DNA of 64,000 nucleotides. It comes from Hyperoodon ampullatus. Taxonomy: Eukaryota > Chordata > Mammalia > Artiodactyla > Ziphiidae. Both the position numbers and the translations under genes were made by a program. Positions 1 through 12,960 of the stretch are shown here, in pieces. The notes under the pieces are model-generated. The model saw only the letters and a list, made by a program, of their open reading frames with translations. It made no database searches and was not told where the DNA came from. The stretch covers positions 59,647,582 to 59,711,581 of the forward strand of contig OX457068.1 in NCBI GenBank assembly GCA_949752795.1, written 5' to 3'. Position 1 is the stretch's first letter, and the number at the start of each line of letters is the position of its first letter.

Positions 1-395
1 ACCTAGGGGTAAGACAGGAATAAAGACACAGACCTACTAGAGAATGGACTTGAGGATATGGGGAGGGGGAAGGGTAAGCTGTGACAAAGTGAGAGAGTGA
101 CATGGACATATATATACTACCAAACGTAAAATAGATAGCTAGTGGGAAGCAGCTGCATAGCACAGGGAGATCAGCTCCATGCTTTGTGACCACCTAGAGG
201 GGTGGGATATGGAGGGTGGGAGGGAGGGAAATGCAAGAGGGAAGAGATATGGGAACATATGTATATGTATAACTGATTCACTTTGTTATAAAGCAGAAAC
301 TAACACACCATTATAAAGCAATTATACTCCAATAAAGATGTTAAAATAAATAAAAAATAAAACAAAACAACAACAACAACAAAAAAAAAAAACAA
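1..395 (+). mobile_element. L1 3' UTR and poly-A tail, cut by window edge
   Basis: This is the 3' UTR of a young L1. It follows the 3' UTR of the full-length copy at 22511-22863 almost base for base, including the block ending GATTCACTTTGTTATAAAGC, then an A-rich tail at about 345-395. The rest of the element lies upstream of the window or it is 5'-truncated. An older L1 3' end starts directly after the tail, so this copy probably inserted into that older element. Confidence 0.9.
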
Positions 396-747
396 TGAGT
401 ATCACCTCACACCTGTAAGAATGGCTATCATGAAAAAGTGTACAAATAACAAATGTTGGCAAGGATGTGGAGAAAAACAAACCCTTGTACACTGTTGGTG
501 GGAATTTAACTTGGTGCAGCCACTATAGAAAACAATGTGGAGTTTCCCCAAGAAACTAAAAATAGAATTACCATACGATCCAGCAATTCTACTACTGGGA
601 ATATATCTAGAAAAATGGAAATCACTAACTGGAAAAGATACAGGAATCGCAGTCGTCATAGCAGGACTGTTTACAATAGCCTAGATATGGATCAACCCAA
701 GTGCCCACCAACAGATGACTGGATTAAGAAGATGATATATATGTATA

Positions 748-808
<61 letters not shown>

Positions 809-1252
809 CTCAGCCTTCAAAAAGAATGAAATACTGCCATTTGTAGCCACGTGGTTGGACCTAGGGAATATTATGCTTAGTAAAATAAGTCAGACAGAGA
901 CAGATGTATACAGTATTTGTCTGTATAAAATACTGTATATTATCATTTATACATACAATATAAAAAATAATATGCAAAACAGAAACAGACTCACAGATAT
1001 AAAACAAACAAACAAACAAACAACTTGTAGTTACCAAAATGGAGAGGGAAACAGGGAGGGACAAATTATGGGTGTGGGATTAACAAACGATGTATAAAAT
1101 AGATAAGCAACAAGGATATACTCTATAGCACAGAGAATTATAGTCACTAACTTCTAAATGGAGTATAATCTGCAAAAGTACTGAATCACTATGCTGTACA
1201 CCTGAAACTAACACAATACTGTAAATCAACTATACTTCAATTTTTTAAAAAT
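396..1252 (+). mobile_element. Older L1: ORF2 C-terminus and 3' UTR
   Basis: The first part matches the end of L1 ORF2: the stretch around 396-560 parallels the ORF2 C-terminal cysteine region (CTGTTGGTGGGAATTT at about 492), and 590-720 matches the last ORF2 segment. The 3' UTR ends near 1250 with the older-L1 signature CACCTGAAACTAACACAA. It is interrupted by a TA microsatellite and carries many stops. A 186-codon open frame at 537-1097 is chance reading through the TA repeat, not a gene. Confidence 0.85.
749..807. repeat. (TG)n(TA)n microsatellite
   Basis: A short GT run passes into about 50 bp of pure TA inside the L1 3' end. It is likely polymorphic in length. Confidence 0.95.
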
Positions 1253-1560
1253 ATGCAGATCATCACATTCTGAACTGGCAAGCCAGAAGCCATCCACATG
1301 AGATTGACAAGTAATTCCTTCTGTATCTGTTCTCCCACTTTGGGGTAGTAAAAACCCCAGGGCTATTTTTCATCAAAGTGCAGTTTCAACACTCACACAA
1401 TGGAAGTAGGTCACAAGTTTTGTTACTTAATGTAACAAATTACATTACATTAATGTAATGGGAACACAGAGGGTTGTGGGCAAGTAGTCCTCAGTCCTGG
1501 GTTACTAGTGAACAGGGGATAGAGAGAAGGTAGCAAGCCATTATTACTTATAAGATGATT
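1253..1560. other. Unassigned spacer between two L1s
   Basis: No gene or recognised repeat is seen. A short near-palindrome built on repeated TAATGTAA/TTACATTA units lies at about 1418-1460. Confidence 0.6.
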
Positions 1561-3155
1561 GATATAGCAGACACAAAACTAAACCCACATACTTACCATC
1601 AACTAATCTTTCACAAGGGTGCCAAGAATATACAATGGGGAAAGGATAGTTTCTTCAATAAATGGTGTTGAGAAACTGAAAATCTATATGCAAAAGAATG
1701 AAATTGAACTTTTATCTTACACCATCCACAAAAATTGACTCAAAATAAATTAAAGACTGAAAAAAAAAGCTGAAGCTGTAAAACTCCCAGATGAAAACAT
1801 AGGAAAAAGCTGCTTGACATTGGTCTTGGCAAGTGTTTTGTTTGTTTTTTTTTTTGTTTTTTTGCTTGTAACACCAAAAGTTTCTTGGCACTGGTGTTGA
1901 TGATATATTTTGAATATGACACAAAAAAGACTGGCAACAAAAGAAAAAATAAACAAGTGGTACCTCATCAAACTAAAGAGTTTACACACAGTAAGGAAAA
2001 TATTAACAAAATGTAAAGGCAACCTGTGGAATAGAAGAAAAATTACAACCCATATATCAGATAAGGGGATATTTGGGATTAATATTCAAAATATATAAAG
2101 ATCTTAAACAACTCAATAGCAAAACAAACAAGCTATTTTTAAAAAGGACAAAAGGCTTGAATACGCATTTTTTTCAAGGAAGACATGCAAATGGCCAACA
2201 GGTATATGCAAAGGTGTTCAACATCATTAATCATCAGAAAAATGCAAATCAAAACCACATTGAGGTGCATTACAATTTTTAGAATTATTGTAATTGACAA
2301 GGCAAGAGATACTGTGTTGGAATGATATGTAAAAAGGGGAGACCTAGTTACTGTTGGGGGGAATGTAAATTGGTATAGTCATTGTGAAAAACAGTATGGA
2401 GGTTCCTCCCCAAATTAAAATATATGTTTACCATATGCCCCATCATAGTATTTCTGGGTGTATATCCAAAGGAAATAAAATCCGTGTGGAAGAGATATTT
2501 GCCTTCCCATGTTCACTGCAGCATTATTCATAGTAGCCAAGATATTGGAAAAACTGACTTATCCAACAGATGAATGAATAAAGAAAACATTTATCTATCT
2601 ATGTATCATCTATCTATCTATAATGGAACATTATTCAGCTATTAAAAATCAGGAAATCCTGCCATTTTGACAACATGGATAAACCTGGAGGACATCATGC
2701 TTAGTGAAATACGCCTGATATAGAAAGAAAAATATTGTATGATCTTACTTATAGGTGGAATCTTAAAAATTAGAACTCAGAAAAGCTGAAAGAAGATGGA
2801 GGTTGCCAGGAAATTGATGTCATGTGAAATAGGGAGAAGCTGATCATTGGGTACAAACTATTCATATGTAGAAGAATAGGTTGTGGGGAATCTAATGTGA
2901 AGCATTGTGCCTGAAGTTAATCATACTGCATTGTGTACTTTAAATTTGGTAAGATTTTAAACTTTAAATGTTCTCACAAAATGATAATTATGTGAGTTCA
3001 TGACTGTTTGTTAGCTTGATTGTGATAGTACTTTCAGAATATATATGCATGTCAAACCACCTTATTGTGCACTGTGAATACATACAATTTTTGTCAATTA
3101 TACCTAAATAAATCTGAATAAAATTTAAAAGCAAAACAAAAAACCAAAATAATAA
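1561..3155 (+). mobile_element. Old L1, 5'-truncated (ORF2 C-terminal part and 3' UTR)
   Basis: Similarity to L1 ORF2 starts near 1575 and corresponds to the region after the reverse transcriptase (compare 21400-22500 in the full-length copy). The ORF2 frame is broken repeatedly. A T/G-rich expansion at about 1838-1866 and an (ATCT)n run at about 2590-2622 interrupt it. The 3' UTR ends with TAAATAAATCTGAATAAAAT and an A-rich tail at about 3110-3155. It is much more diverged than the copy at 15554-22863. Confidence 0.85.
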
Positions 3156-5097
3156 ATAGATATGCTGTTTGATATACAACAATCTTTTCCTCCCAGTTTC
3201 CCAGTCATTTAGAAACAATCTTCCAGATTGGTGCTGTGTGGATGAGATGGCACTTGACCAAGGAAGTCAAAAATATGTAGGAAAAGAAAGAGAAAAGCAG
3301 ATTTTCAACAGTGAAATGTTGAGTAAACTGATAGAGGTTTGGTTGGGGAGAACATTCATGGTTGTATGAAGTCAATAATAGAAAAATGAATCAAGGAGAA
3401 AGTCTTGTTAGGGGTACACTATACTTCTGTTTGCTAACTAAAAGTAAACTGAAGCTTGATTCAAGACTTGTAATGATTGGGCACTCTTCTAGTGTGAATT
3501 CTCTATTCATGTAATGAAGCTTACTGATAATTATATAATCAATATCTCATAAAGGTAGTATGATGCTGACTTGAAATTTGACTTAATCTCTCTCCTTTTC
3601 TTTTTAATATTCTAGTATAAAATTTTTTTAAATGCTAAATTAAACAGATTTCCTATCTAGAAAATGTATACAATGAAATTTACTTAAGAGAATGAAGCAA
3701 TTAATATACAGTTCTGGCCTATTTTTAAATACTTTAAAACATTAACTATTTTTCATGTTTTTTGCCTTGCTATATAGAGCTTTGCTTTAAAAACGGTTAC
3801 TTCTGAACATCTTAATGACCGTGTGCAATATGAAAGGGACTAGTTTTTTTTTTAATAAAACCTAATTAGTAAAGCTAGTAAATAAATTCATCCAATTATA
3901 TTGATTGGTCCTAGATTTTCACACAGTATAATCAGAGGACAAGTAAACATACCTTCACAACATGACTCCTTAGAAGGCAAGTCAGCTGTGTCTGTTTATA
4001 GCTTCCATAAATGATGCTAGCATGATAGACTTTTTAAAAATGTTCTTAAAAGTTTTTCCAAAGAAAAAAGAAAGAAAAATTTTACTGTATGAAGATTTTA
4101 TCTCAAAACAGGAAAAAAAAATAACCTTTGTAGATAAAGTAAAGAATTCAGGTTTTTTTGTTTGCTTATTTATTAAATAGCTAATAAGTTTATTTTTTCA
4201 AACCCTCAAAAATATAAAAAGATTTCAACAACGTGTTCCCACCCATTCTTTTTTCCTGTCCACCAACTTCATTCTCCAATCTATAAACCATTGCTAATAG
4301 TTTTTTTTGTCTATGCACCCAGAGTTTTTATACATATACCAGAGTATGTGTATGTGTTTGATTTTTCTTCTTCTGTCTTATAAAAAACAGTAAAATATGA
4401 TTCTGTGTCTTGCCTTTTTTATTTAACAATACACCTTGGACAGCATTCCAGAGTAAAAAGTAAAGCAAATCCCCATTCCTTTATTTTAAGAAAAATATGC
4501 CTTAAGACATTGGAATGATTTTAACCCTTTATTTGTATAAACAATAAATACCTGCTCTTTTGCACGTTTAGAAGTATGTAGGTGAAGTAACATTTCGAAG
4601 ACTGAAAATAATCTGGCAGTGGATCCTGCTGGGTTGTCTTCAATAGAGGTTGTAGCATTGATAATGTGACTAGCAAAGTAGAAGAGCAGAACACTGAAAT
4701 TTAAGTCCGATTTCTAAATTCTAGTTAAATTTCTGTGTTCTTATATTAGAAAAATTACAGAAATCACTTTAGGAGTAAATTTTTACTAACTATGATGTTC
4801 TATACATTATGTTATCACCATCATATTTATCAGACATTATAGGAAAAGTGTTTCCTCAAAAATTAAATGTTCAAAAACTGGAAGCCTATATCTTTCATGT
4901 CAATGTACCAAAAATAAAATAAAATAATGGTTAATCAGATTAGGAACAAACTATATCCTATCTTTCACTGCTCCTGAAACAGAGCAGAGTAGAAAAACAC
5001 AAATTTTCTGCCCTCAGTCTGTCTCAAATAAAGATCAATACCTGCACCTCCCAACATACATACACAAACTCACTCACATACTTACCTCTACCTGCTA
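3156..5097. other. AT-rich sequence without genes
   Basis: No coding frame of substance and no recent repeat is recognised. A part at about 4190-4480 is listed separately as a possible old LINE fragment. Confidence 0.6.
4190..4480 (-). repeat. Possible ancient LINE fragment
   Basis: Phrases such as CACCTTGGACAGCATTCCAG followed by CCCCATTCCTTTA resemble the reverse strand of ancient L1M-type 3' sequence. The match is loose and the family is not assigned. Confidence 0.3.
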
Positions 5098-6051
5098 ACT
5101 CTCTCTTTTTTTTTAACATCTTTATCGGAGTATAAATGGTTTACAATTGTGTGTTAGTTTCTGCTTTATAACAAAGTGAATCAGCTACAAATATACATAA
5201 ATCCCCATATCTCCTCCCTCTTGCTTTTCCCTCCCATCCTCCCTATACCACCCCTCTAGGTGGTCACAAAGCACGGAGCTGATCTCCCTGTGTTATGCAG
5301 CTGCTTCCCACAAGCTATCTATTTTACATTTGGTAGTGTATATATGTCCTTGCCACTCTCTCACTTTGTCTCAGCTTACCCTTCCCCGTCCCTGTGTCCT
5401 CAAGTCCATTCTCTACTTCTGCGTCTTTATTCCTGTCCTGCCCCCAGGTTCTTCATAACCACTTTTTTTTTTAGACTCCATATATGTTAGCATACAGTAT
5501 TGTTTTTCTCTTTCTGACTTACTTCACTCTGTATGATAGACTGTAGGTCCATCCATTTCACTACAGACAACTCAATTTCATTGATTTTTATTGCTGAGTA
5601 ATATTGCATTGTATATATGTGCCATGTCTTCTTTATCCATTCATCTGTTGATGGACACTTGGGTTGCTTCCATGTCCTGGCAATTGTAAATAGAGCTGCA
5701 ATGAACATTGTGGTACATGACTCTTATTGAATTATGATTTTCTCAGGGTATATGCCCAGTAATGGGATTGCTGGGTCATATGGTAGTTCTATTTTTAGTA
5801 TTTTAAGGAACCTCCATACTGTTCTCCATAGTGGCTGTATCAACTTACATTCCCACCAACAGTGCAAGAGGGTTCCCTTTTCACCACATCCTCTCCAGCA
5901 TTTATTGTTTGTAGATTTTTGATGATGGCCATTCTGACTGGTATGAGGTGATACCTCATTGTAGTTTTGATTTGCATTTCTCTAATGATTAGTGATGTTG
6001 AGAATCCTTTCATGTGTTTGTTGGCAATCATTATATATTCTTTGGAGAAAT

Positions 6052-6832
6052 AATATAGATCAATGGAACAGGATAGAAATCCCAGAGATAAATGCACGAA
6101 CATATGGTCACCTTATTTATTTATTTATTTATTTATTTATTGGTGGTACGCTGGCCTCTCACTGTTGTGGCCTCTCCCATTGTGGAGCACAGGCTCTGGA
6201 TGCACAGGCTCAGAGGCCATGGCTCACGGGCCTGGCCGCTCTGCAGCATGTGAGATCTTCCCGGACCGGACATGAACCCATGTCCCCTTCATCGGCAGGT
6301 GGTCTCTCAACCACTGCACCACCAGGGAAGCCCTGCTCACCTTATTTTTGATAAAAGAGGCCAGATTATACAATGGAAAAAAGACAGCCGCCTCAATAAG
6401 TGATGTTGGGAAAACTGGACAGCTACATATAAAAGCATGAAATTAGAACACTCCCTAACACCAGACACAAAAATAAACTCAAAATGGATTATAGACCTAA
6501 ATGTAAGGCCAGACACTATAAAACTCTTAGAGGAAAACATAGGCAGAACATTCTATGACATAAATCACAGCAAGATTCTTTTTGACCCACCTCCTAGAGA
6601 AATGGAGATAAAAACAAAAATAAACAAATGAGACCTAATGAAACTTTATAGCTTTTGCACAGCAAAGGAAACCATAAATAAGATGAAAAGACAACCCTCA
6701 GAATGGGAGAAAATATTTGCAAGTGAAGCAACTGACAAATGATTAATCTCCAAAATTTACAAGCAGCTCATGCAGCTCAGTATCAAAAGCAACAAAAAAT
6801 ACACTCTAAAAATGGGCAGAAGACCTAATTAG
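6052..6832 (+). mobile_element. Inverted 5' segment of the twin-primed L1
   Basis: Apart from the nested SINE at 6119-6336, this reads as L1 ORF2 on the + strand, starting with ATAGATCAATGGAACAGGAT-like sequence and ending at AAAATGGGCAGAAGACC. The ORF2 frame is broken. Confidence 0.85.
6119..6336 (-). mobile_element. CHR-type tRNA-derived SINE
   Basis: On the - strand it begins GGGCTTCCCTGGTGG (about 6322-6336) and ends in an (AAAT)n tail, seen here as (ATTT)n at 6119-6140. The target duplication TCACCTTATTT is present at 6108-6118 and 6337-6347. It inserted into the inverted arm of the L1, so it is younger than that insertion. Confidence 0.95.
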
Positions 6833-6840
6833 ACTCTCTC

Positions 6841-7190
6841 ATTTTTGTTTGTGAATTAAAGATACCTGAGAGTACACTTGACAGAACGTGTGTCAGCTTG
6901 ATGTTCTCACTCTAGTATCCTGATTCTTTTTCTTTAGACATATTGGAAACCTTAGACCAGTCATTTAACTGAAAAATATCTCAGTCTGAACTAGATAAAC
7001 TCTAATGTCCTTCCTATTTCTGTGCTGCAATGATTCCATAGTGCCCCAAGTTGGATCAAAATTCAAAAATTATCTTAGTCTCCTTCTGTGCACAGATATC
7101 TAAACATTTTTTAAAATTTGGTAAATTCCAAAGTGATAATGTTGCTCAATTGTGCTTTCTTTCAATCCCACTGCCAGGGTGTTAATGCAT
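6841..7190. other. Unassigned spacer
   Basis: No gene or recognised repeat is seen between the twin-primed L1 and the next L1. Confidence 0.6.
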
Positions 7191-7639
7191 GCCTACTTTA
7201 TTTCTGGGTTTTTTATTGTCATATAGCTGATGTACAATATTATATAACTCACAGGTGTACAGTATAGTGATTCAACTTTTAAAAGTTATACTCCATTTAT
7301 AGTTATTGTAAAATATTGGCTATATTCCCTACATTGTACAATATATCCTTGTAGTTTATTTTATACCTCTTAATCCCCTACCCCTATATTGTTCCTCTCC
7401 CAATCCCTCTCCCCATTAGGAGCCAGGAGTTTGTTCTCTATATCTATGAGTCTGTTTCTTTTTTGTATATTCACTAGTGTGTTGTATTTTTTTAATTCCA
7501 TGTATAAGTGATATCTTACAGTATTTATTTTTCTCTGTCTGACTTATTTCACTTAACATAGTACCTTCCAAACATCCATGTTATTGCAAATAACAAATTG
7601 ACCTTTTTTAAGGCTGCATAGTATTATATTGTGTGTGTG

Positions 7640-10600
7640 TATATATTGTGTATATATATATACCAAATCTTCTTTATCCATTCATATGTTGATGGATTCT
7701 TAGGTTGCTTCCTACTTTGTTTCTTGGCAATTGTAAATAATGCTGCTATGAACAATAGGGTAAATGTATCTTTTCAAATTAGTGTTTTTATTTTTTTGGA
7801 TATATGCCCAGGAATGGAATTGCTGGGTCATAGGGTAGTTCAATTTTTAGTTTCTTGAGAAACCTCCATAATGTTTTCCACAGTGGGTGCACCAACTTAC
7901 ATTCCCAGCAACAATGTGCAAGGATTCCCTTTTCTACACATTCTCACCTATATTTGTTCTTTGTAAATTTCTTGATGACAGCCTTTCTGACAGGTGTAAG
8001 GTGATACCTCATTGTGGTTTTGATTTACATTTCCCTGAGGATTAGTGATGATGTGCATATTTCCATGTGTGTGTTGACCGTCTGTGTGTCTTCTTTGGAA
8101 AAAATATGTTTTCAGGTCTTCTGCCCATTTTTTAATTGGGTTATTTGGTCTTTTTGATATTGAGTTTTATGAACTGTTAATATATTTTGGTATTAACCCA
8201 TTATTGTTCATATCATTAGCAAATATTTTCTCCTACCCAGTAGGCTTTCTATTCATTTTATCAGTGGTTTCCTTTGCTGTTCAAAACCTTTTAAGTTTAA
8301 TTTTGTTTTTTGGGGGGTTGTTTTTGGTTTTTGTGTGGGTTTTTTGTTTTGTTCTTTGCTTTAAATTTCTTTGTTTTAGGAGACAGATCCCAAAAGATAT
8401 TGCTACAATTTATGTTGAAGAGTGTTCTGAATATGTTTTACTCCTGGATTTTTATGGTTTCTGGGCTTACATTTAGACATTTAATCCATTTTGGGTTTAT
8501 TTCTGTATATGGTGTTAAAGAATGTTCTAATTTCGTCCTTTATATGTAGCTTTCCAGATTTCCCAGCACCACTTACTGAAGAGACTGTCTTTTCACCATT
8601 GTATATTCTTGCCTCCTTTGTCATATATTAATTGACCATAAGTACATGGTTTTATTCTAATCTCTCTATTCTGTTCCATTGATCTCTACATCTGTTTTTG
8701 TGCCAGTACCATATTGTTTTCATTACTGTAGCTTCGTAGTATAGTCTGAAGTCCAGGAATGTAATTCTTCCAGCTCTGTTCTATTTTCTCAAGATTATTT
8801 GTTGGCTATTTGGGGTCTTTTGGGTTTCCATGCAAAGTTTAAAATTATATCTTCTTCTGTGAAAAATGCCCTTGGCATTTTAAAAGGATTTCATTGAATC
8901 TGTAGATTGCCTTGGGCAGTAAGGTCATTTTAAACATATTAATCCTTCCAACCCAAGAACGTGGTATATCTTTCCTTATGTTCTGTCATATCTAATTTTT
9001 TTTGTCAGTGTCTTTCAGCTTTCTGAGCACAGCTGTTTTACATCCTTAGATAGTATTAGTCCTATCTATTTTACTCTTTTTGATATGATGGTAAATGGGA
9101 TTGTTTCCTTAGTTTCTCTTTCTGATAGTTTATTCTTAGTGTATAGAAATGCAACAGATATACTGTATACTAATTATGTATTCTGCAATTTTACCAGATT
9201 CATTGATAAGCAAGCTCTAGTAATTTTCTTCTGGTGTCTTTAGGATTTTCTATGTATAGTATCATGTCATCCACAAACAGTGACAGTTTTACTCGTTCCT
9301 TTGAAATTTGGGTTAATTTTATTTCTATTTCTTGGCTGATTGTTGTGGTTAGGACTTCCAATACTATGTTTTTGTTTTTGTTGTTGTTGTTTTTGTTGTT
9401 GTTGTTGTTGTTTTGCAGTACACGGGCCTCTCACTGTTGTGGGCTCTCCCATTGTGGAGCACAGGATCCGGACGTGGAGGCTCAGTGGCCATGGCCCATT
9501 GGCCCAGTCGCTCTGTGGCACGTGGGATCCTCCCGGACCGGGGCAAGAACCTGCATCCCCTTCATCAGCAGGTGGAGTCTCAACCACTGCACCACCAGGG
9601 AAGCCCCAATACTGTGTTTAATACAAGTCATGAGAGTGGGCATCCTCACCATGTGCCAGATCTTAGAGGGAATACTTTCAGCTTTTCACTATTGGTTATG
9701 ATGATAGCTGTGGCCTTGTCATATATGGCTTTTATTATGTTGAGATATGCTCCTTCTGTGCCCACTTTCTGAAGATTTTTTTATCATAAATGAATGTAGA
9801 AATTTGTCAAAAGATTTTTCTCCATGTATTGAGATGATCATATGTTTTTCATTCTTCAATTTGTAGTGTCGTGTTTCACATTGTATGTTTTGCAGATATT
9901 GAAAAAATCTTGCATCCCTGGGATAAATCTCACTTGATCATAGTGTATGGTCCTTTTAATGTATTGTTGGATTTGACTTGCTATTTATTTTTAGGATTTT
10001 TGTACATATGTTTATCAGTGATATTGGCCTGTAATTTTATTTTGTTGTGATATCTTTTTCTGGCTTTGGCATTAAGGCCTTACAGAATGAGTTCAAAAGC
10101 ATACTGTCCTCTGCAAATTTTTGGAATAGTTTGAGAAGGATAGGCGTTAACTATTTAAATGTTTGGCTGAATTCACCTGTGAAACCATCTGGTCCTGGAC
10201 TTTTGTTTGCTAAGAGTTATTAATTACTGACTAAATTTTATACTGGTAATTTGTCTGTTCATATTTCCTATTTATTCCTTGTTCAGTCTCGGGAACTGTA
10301 CATTTCTAAGCATCTGTCAATTTCTTCCAAGTTGTCCATTTTATTGGCATATAGTTGTTCTCAGTAGTCTATTATGATCCTTCGTATTTCTGTGATGTTG
10401 CTTGTGACTTCTTTTTCACTTCTGATATTAGTGTTTCGGGCCCTCTCAAATTTTTTCTTGATGATTCTGGCTCAAGGTTTATCAATTTTGTTTATCTTTT
10501 CAAAGGATTAGCTTTTAAGTATTGCTCTTTTCTACTGTTTTTTAGTCTCTGTTTCTTCTCTGATCTTTATGACTTCTTTATTCTACTAAATTTATTTGTC

Positions 10601-11550
10601 TTTTTATTTATTTATTTTTTTGTTCTTCTTTCTTTAGTTCCTTTAGGTAGAAGTTTAGGCTGTTTATTTGAGATTTTTTTTGTTTCCTAAGATGAGCTGG
10701 TATTTTTATAAACTTCCCTCTTAAAACTGCTTTTGCTGCCTCCCATAGGTTTTGGATCATTGTGTTTTCATTTTCATTAGTCCCTAGGTATTTTTAAAAT
10801 TTCTTCTTTGATTTCTTCACTGATCCATTTGGTTGTTTAGAAACATACTTTTTAGACTCCACATAGTTGATTTCTAATCTCATAACGTTGTGGTCAGAAA
10901 AAAAGATGCTTGATATGATTTCAATTTTCTTATATTTACCAAGGCTTGTTTTGTGGCCTAGCATGTGGGGTCTCCTGGAGAATATTCCACTTGCACTTGA
11001 AAAGAATGTGTTTTCTGCTACTTTTGGATGGAATGTTCCATATATATCTATTAAGCCCATCTGGCCTAATGTCTCATTTAAGACCAGTGTTTCCTTATTG
11101 ATTTTCTGTTGGATGATATGACCATTGATGTAAGTTGGGTGTTAAAGTCCTCTACTAGATTATGCTACTGTTCATTTTTCCTTTTATTTCCATTAGTATC
11201 GCTTTATATATCTTAGGTTGGGTGCATATATATTTGAAAGTCATACCTTCTTCTTGGATTGATCCCTTGATCATTATGTAGTGTCCTGCTTTGTCTCTTG
11301 TAACAGTCTTTATTTTAAAGTCTATTTTGTCTGGTATAAGTATTGCTACCCCAGCTTTCTTTTGATTTCCATGGAATACTGTTTTCCATTCCCTCACTTT
11401 CAGGCTGTTTGTATTTAGTTCTAAAGTGAGTATCTTGTAAGAAGCATATATATAGGTCCTATTTTAGTATCTATTCAGCCATGCTATGTCTTTTGACTGG
11501 AGAATTTATTCCATTTATATTTACACTAATTTTGATATATATATTCTTAT
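7640..11550 (-). pseudogene. L1 ORF2 (endonuclease/reverse transcriptase), decayed
   Basis: ORF2p nicks target DNA and copies L1 RNA. Here only fragments stay open: 11155-11397 keeps the endonuclease stretch around KAGVAILIPDKIDFKIKT, and 10794-11060 keeps the DIYGTFHPK segment and the SDHN motif, with an extra F before it. The reverse transcriptase region (about 10300-9000) reads on the - strand in short pieces and is split by the SINE at 9372-9605. A T/G-rich expansion at about 8303-8375 interrupts the C-terminal part. Confidence 0.85.
9372..9605 (-). mobile_element. CHR-type SINE nested in L1 ORF2
   Basis: The - strand starts GGGCTTCCCTGGTGG near 9605, with tRNA-like internal promoter boxes, and ends in a (CAA)n-type tail, seen here as TTGTTGTTG at 9372-9412. 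The target duplication is CCAATACTATGTTT at 9358-9371 and CCAATACTGTGTTT at 9606-9619, one mismatch. Glutamine-rich open frames on the - strand here are translations of this tail. Confidence 0.95.
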
Positions 11551-12054
11551 TGTGATTTTTTAAAATTATTTTGGGCTTGTTTTCATAGATATTTTTTGTT
11601 CCTTTCTTCTTCTTTTGCCCTCTTCTCTTGTAATTTGATGCCTGTCTTTAGTGTCAGGAATGAATTCTTATTTTGCTTTTTGTCTGTATATCTATTATAG
11701 ACTTTTGATTTGTGGTTACCATGAGGTTTTTATATAGCAATCTATACATATTTACATGATTGTTTTAAGTTGCTAATCTCTTACTTTCAAATGCATTTTA
11801 ACAACCCTGCATTTGTACTCTTCTCCCCTCACAATTACTGTTTTTGATATCATATTTTACATCTAATTATTTTGTGTATTGCTTAACTATGTATTTTGGA
11901 TATAGATGATTTTACTACTTTTGTCTTTTAACCTTCTTCCTAGCTTCGCGTGTGAATGATTTCCTACATTTACTGTAAGTTTTCCTTTACTAATGAGCTT
12001 TTTTATTTTGTAATTTTCATGTTTCCCATTCTGGACATTTCCTTTTTGCCTTAG
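11551..12054 (-). other. Long L1 inter-ORF spacer
   Basis: About 500 bp separate ORF1 and ORF2 in this old element, against 58 bp in the young copy at 15554-22863. No L1 coding homology is visible in it. Long spacers are known in older mammalian L1 lineages. Confidence 0.6.
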
Positions 12055-12960
12055 AGAAATTCCTTTAACATTTCTTGTTAGGCTGATTTACTGTTGCTGA
12101 AGTCTTTTAGCTTCTGCTTGTGTGTAAAGACTTTTGTTTCCATAAAATCTGAATTAGACCCTGGCTGGGTAGAGTATTCTTGGGTATAGTTTTTTTCCCC
12201 TCTCATCACTTTAAATATATTGTGCCATTTCCTTGTGGCATGCAGAGTTTCTGTGGAAAAAAATTAGCTGATTGCCTTATGGGAGTTCCCTTCTATATTA
12301 TTTGTTGCTTTTCCCATGCTGTTTTTAATATTCTCTTTATCTTTAATTTTTTATCATTTTAATTACAATATATCTTGGTGTGTTCCTCTTTGGGTTAATC
12401 CTGTATAGGACTTTCAGTGCCTCCTAGACTTGAATGTCTGTTTCCTTTCCCAAGTTATGGAAGTTTTCATCTATTATGTCTTCACATATATTTTCAGTCC
12501 ATTTCTCTCTTTCTTCTTTTACTTGGACAGTTATAATGCAAATATTAGTGAGCCTGATATTATGCCAGAGGTCTCTTAAACTGCCCTCATTTCTTTTCAT
12601 TCTTTTTTTCTGTTCACCATTAGTGATTTCCACTACTCTCTCTTCCAGCTCGCTGATGTGTTCCTCTGTATCATTTAGTGTACTGTTGATTCCTTGTAGT
12701 GTATTTTTCATTTCAATTATTGTATTCATCTTTGTTTGGTTGTTCTTATATTTTATAATCCTTTGTTAAAAACTTCTAACTTCCCACTCTGTGCATCCAT
12801 TCTTCTCCTGAGTTCATTGATTATCTTTACGATCACCACCCTGAACTCTTTCTTGGGTAGATTGCCTACCTCCACTTTACTTAGTTCTTCTGCTGGTGTT
12901 TTATCTTGTTCCTTTGTCTGGAACGAGTTTCTCTGTCACCTCATTTTGCCTAAGCTGCTG
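12055..12960 (-). pseudogene. L1 ORF1 (RNA-binding chaperone), decayed
   Basis: The open piece at 12424-12729 encodes a coiled-coil stretch with ISELEERVVEIT followed by the beginning of the RRM region (RMKRNEGSLRDLWHNIR). The C-terminal part (12424 down to about 12055) is recognisable only by DNA similarity, with frames broken. Confidence 0.8.

Larger units (their letters stand above)
5106..6832 (-). mobile_element. Twin-primed L1 insertion (5' inversion)
   Basis: Positions 5106 to about 6050 are an L1 3' end on the - strand (tail, 3' UTR, ORF2 C-terminus). At about 6050 the orientation flips and 6052-6832 carries the directly preceding ORF2 segment on the + strand. Against the full-length copy at 15554-22863 the two parts abut, covering about 21357-21905 (inverted) and 21906-22800 (direct), with little loss. 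That is the signature of twin priming during target-primed reverse transcription. The 8-bp repeat ACTCTCTC flanks the whole at 5098-5105 and 6833-6840. A SINE is nested in the inverted part. Confidence 0.88.

Noticed and set aside
537..1097. Open frame of 186 codons on the + strand
   Set aside because: It runs through a TA microsatellite (a run of isoleucine and tyrosine) inside an old L1 3' end; no protein family.
9267..9587. Glutamine-rich frame on the - strand
   Set aside because: Translation of the (CAA)n-type tail of a SINE.
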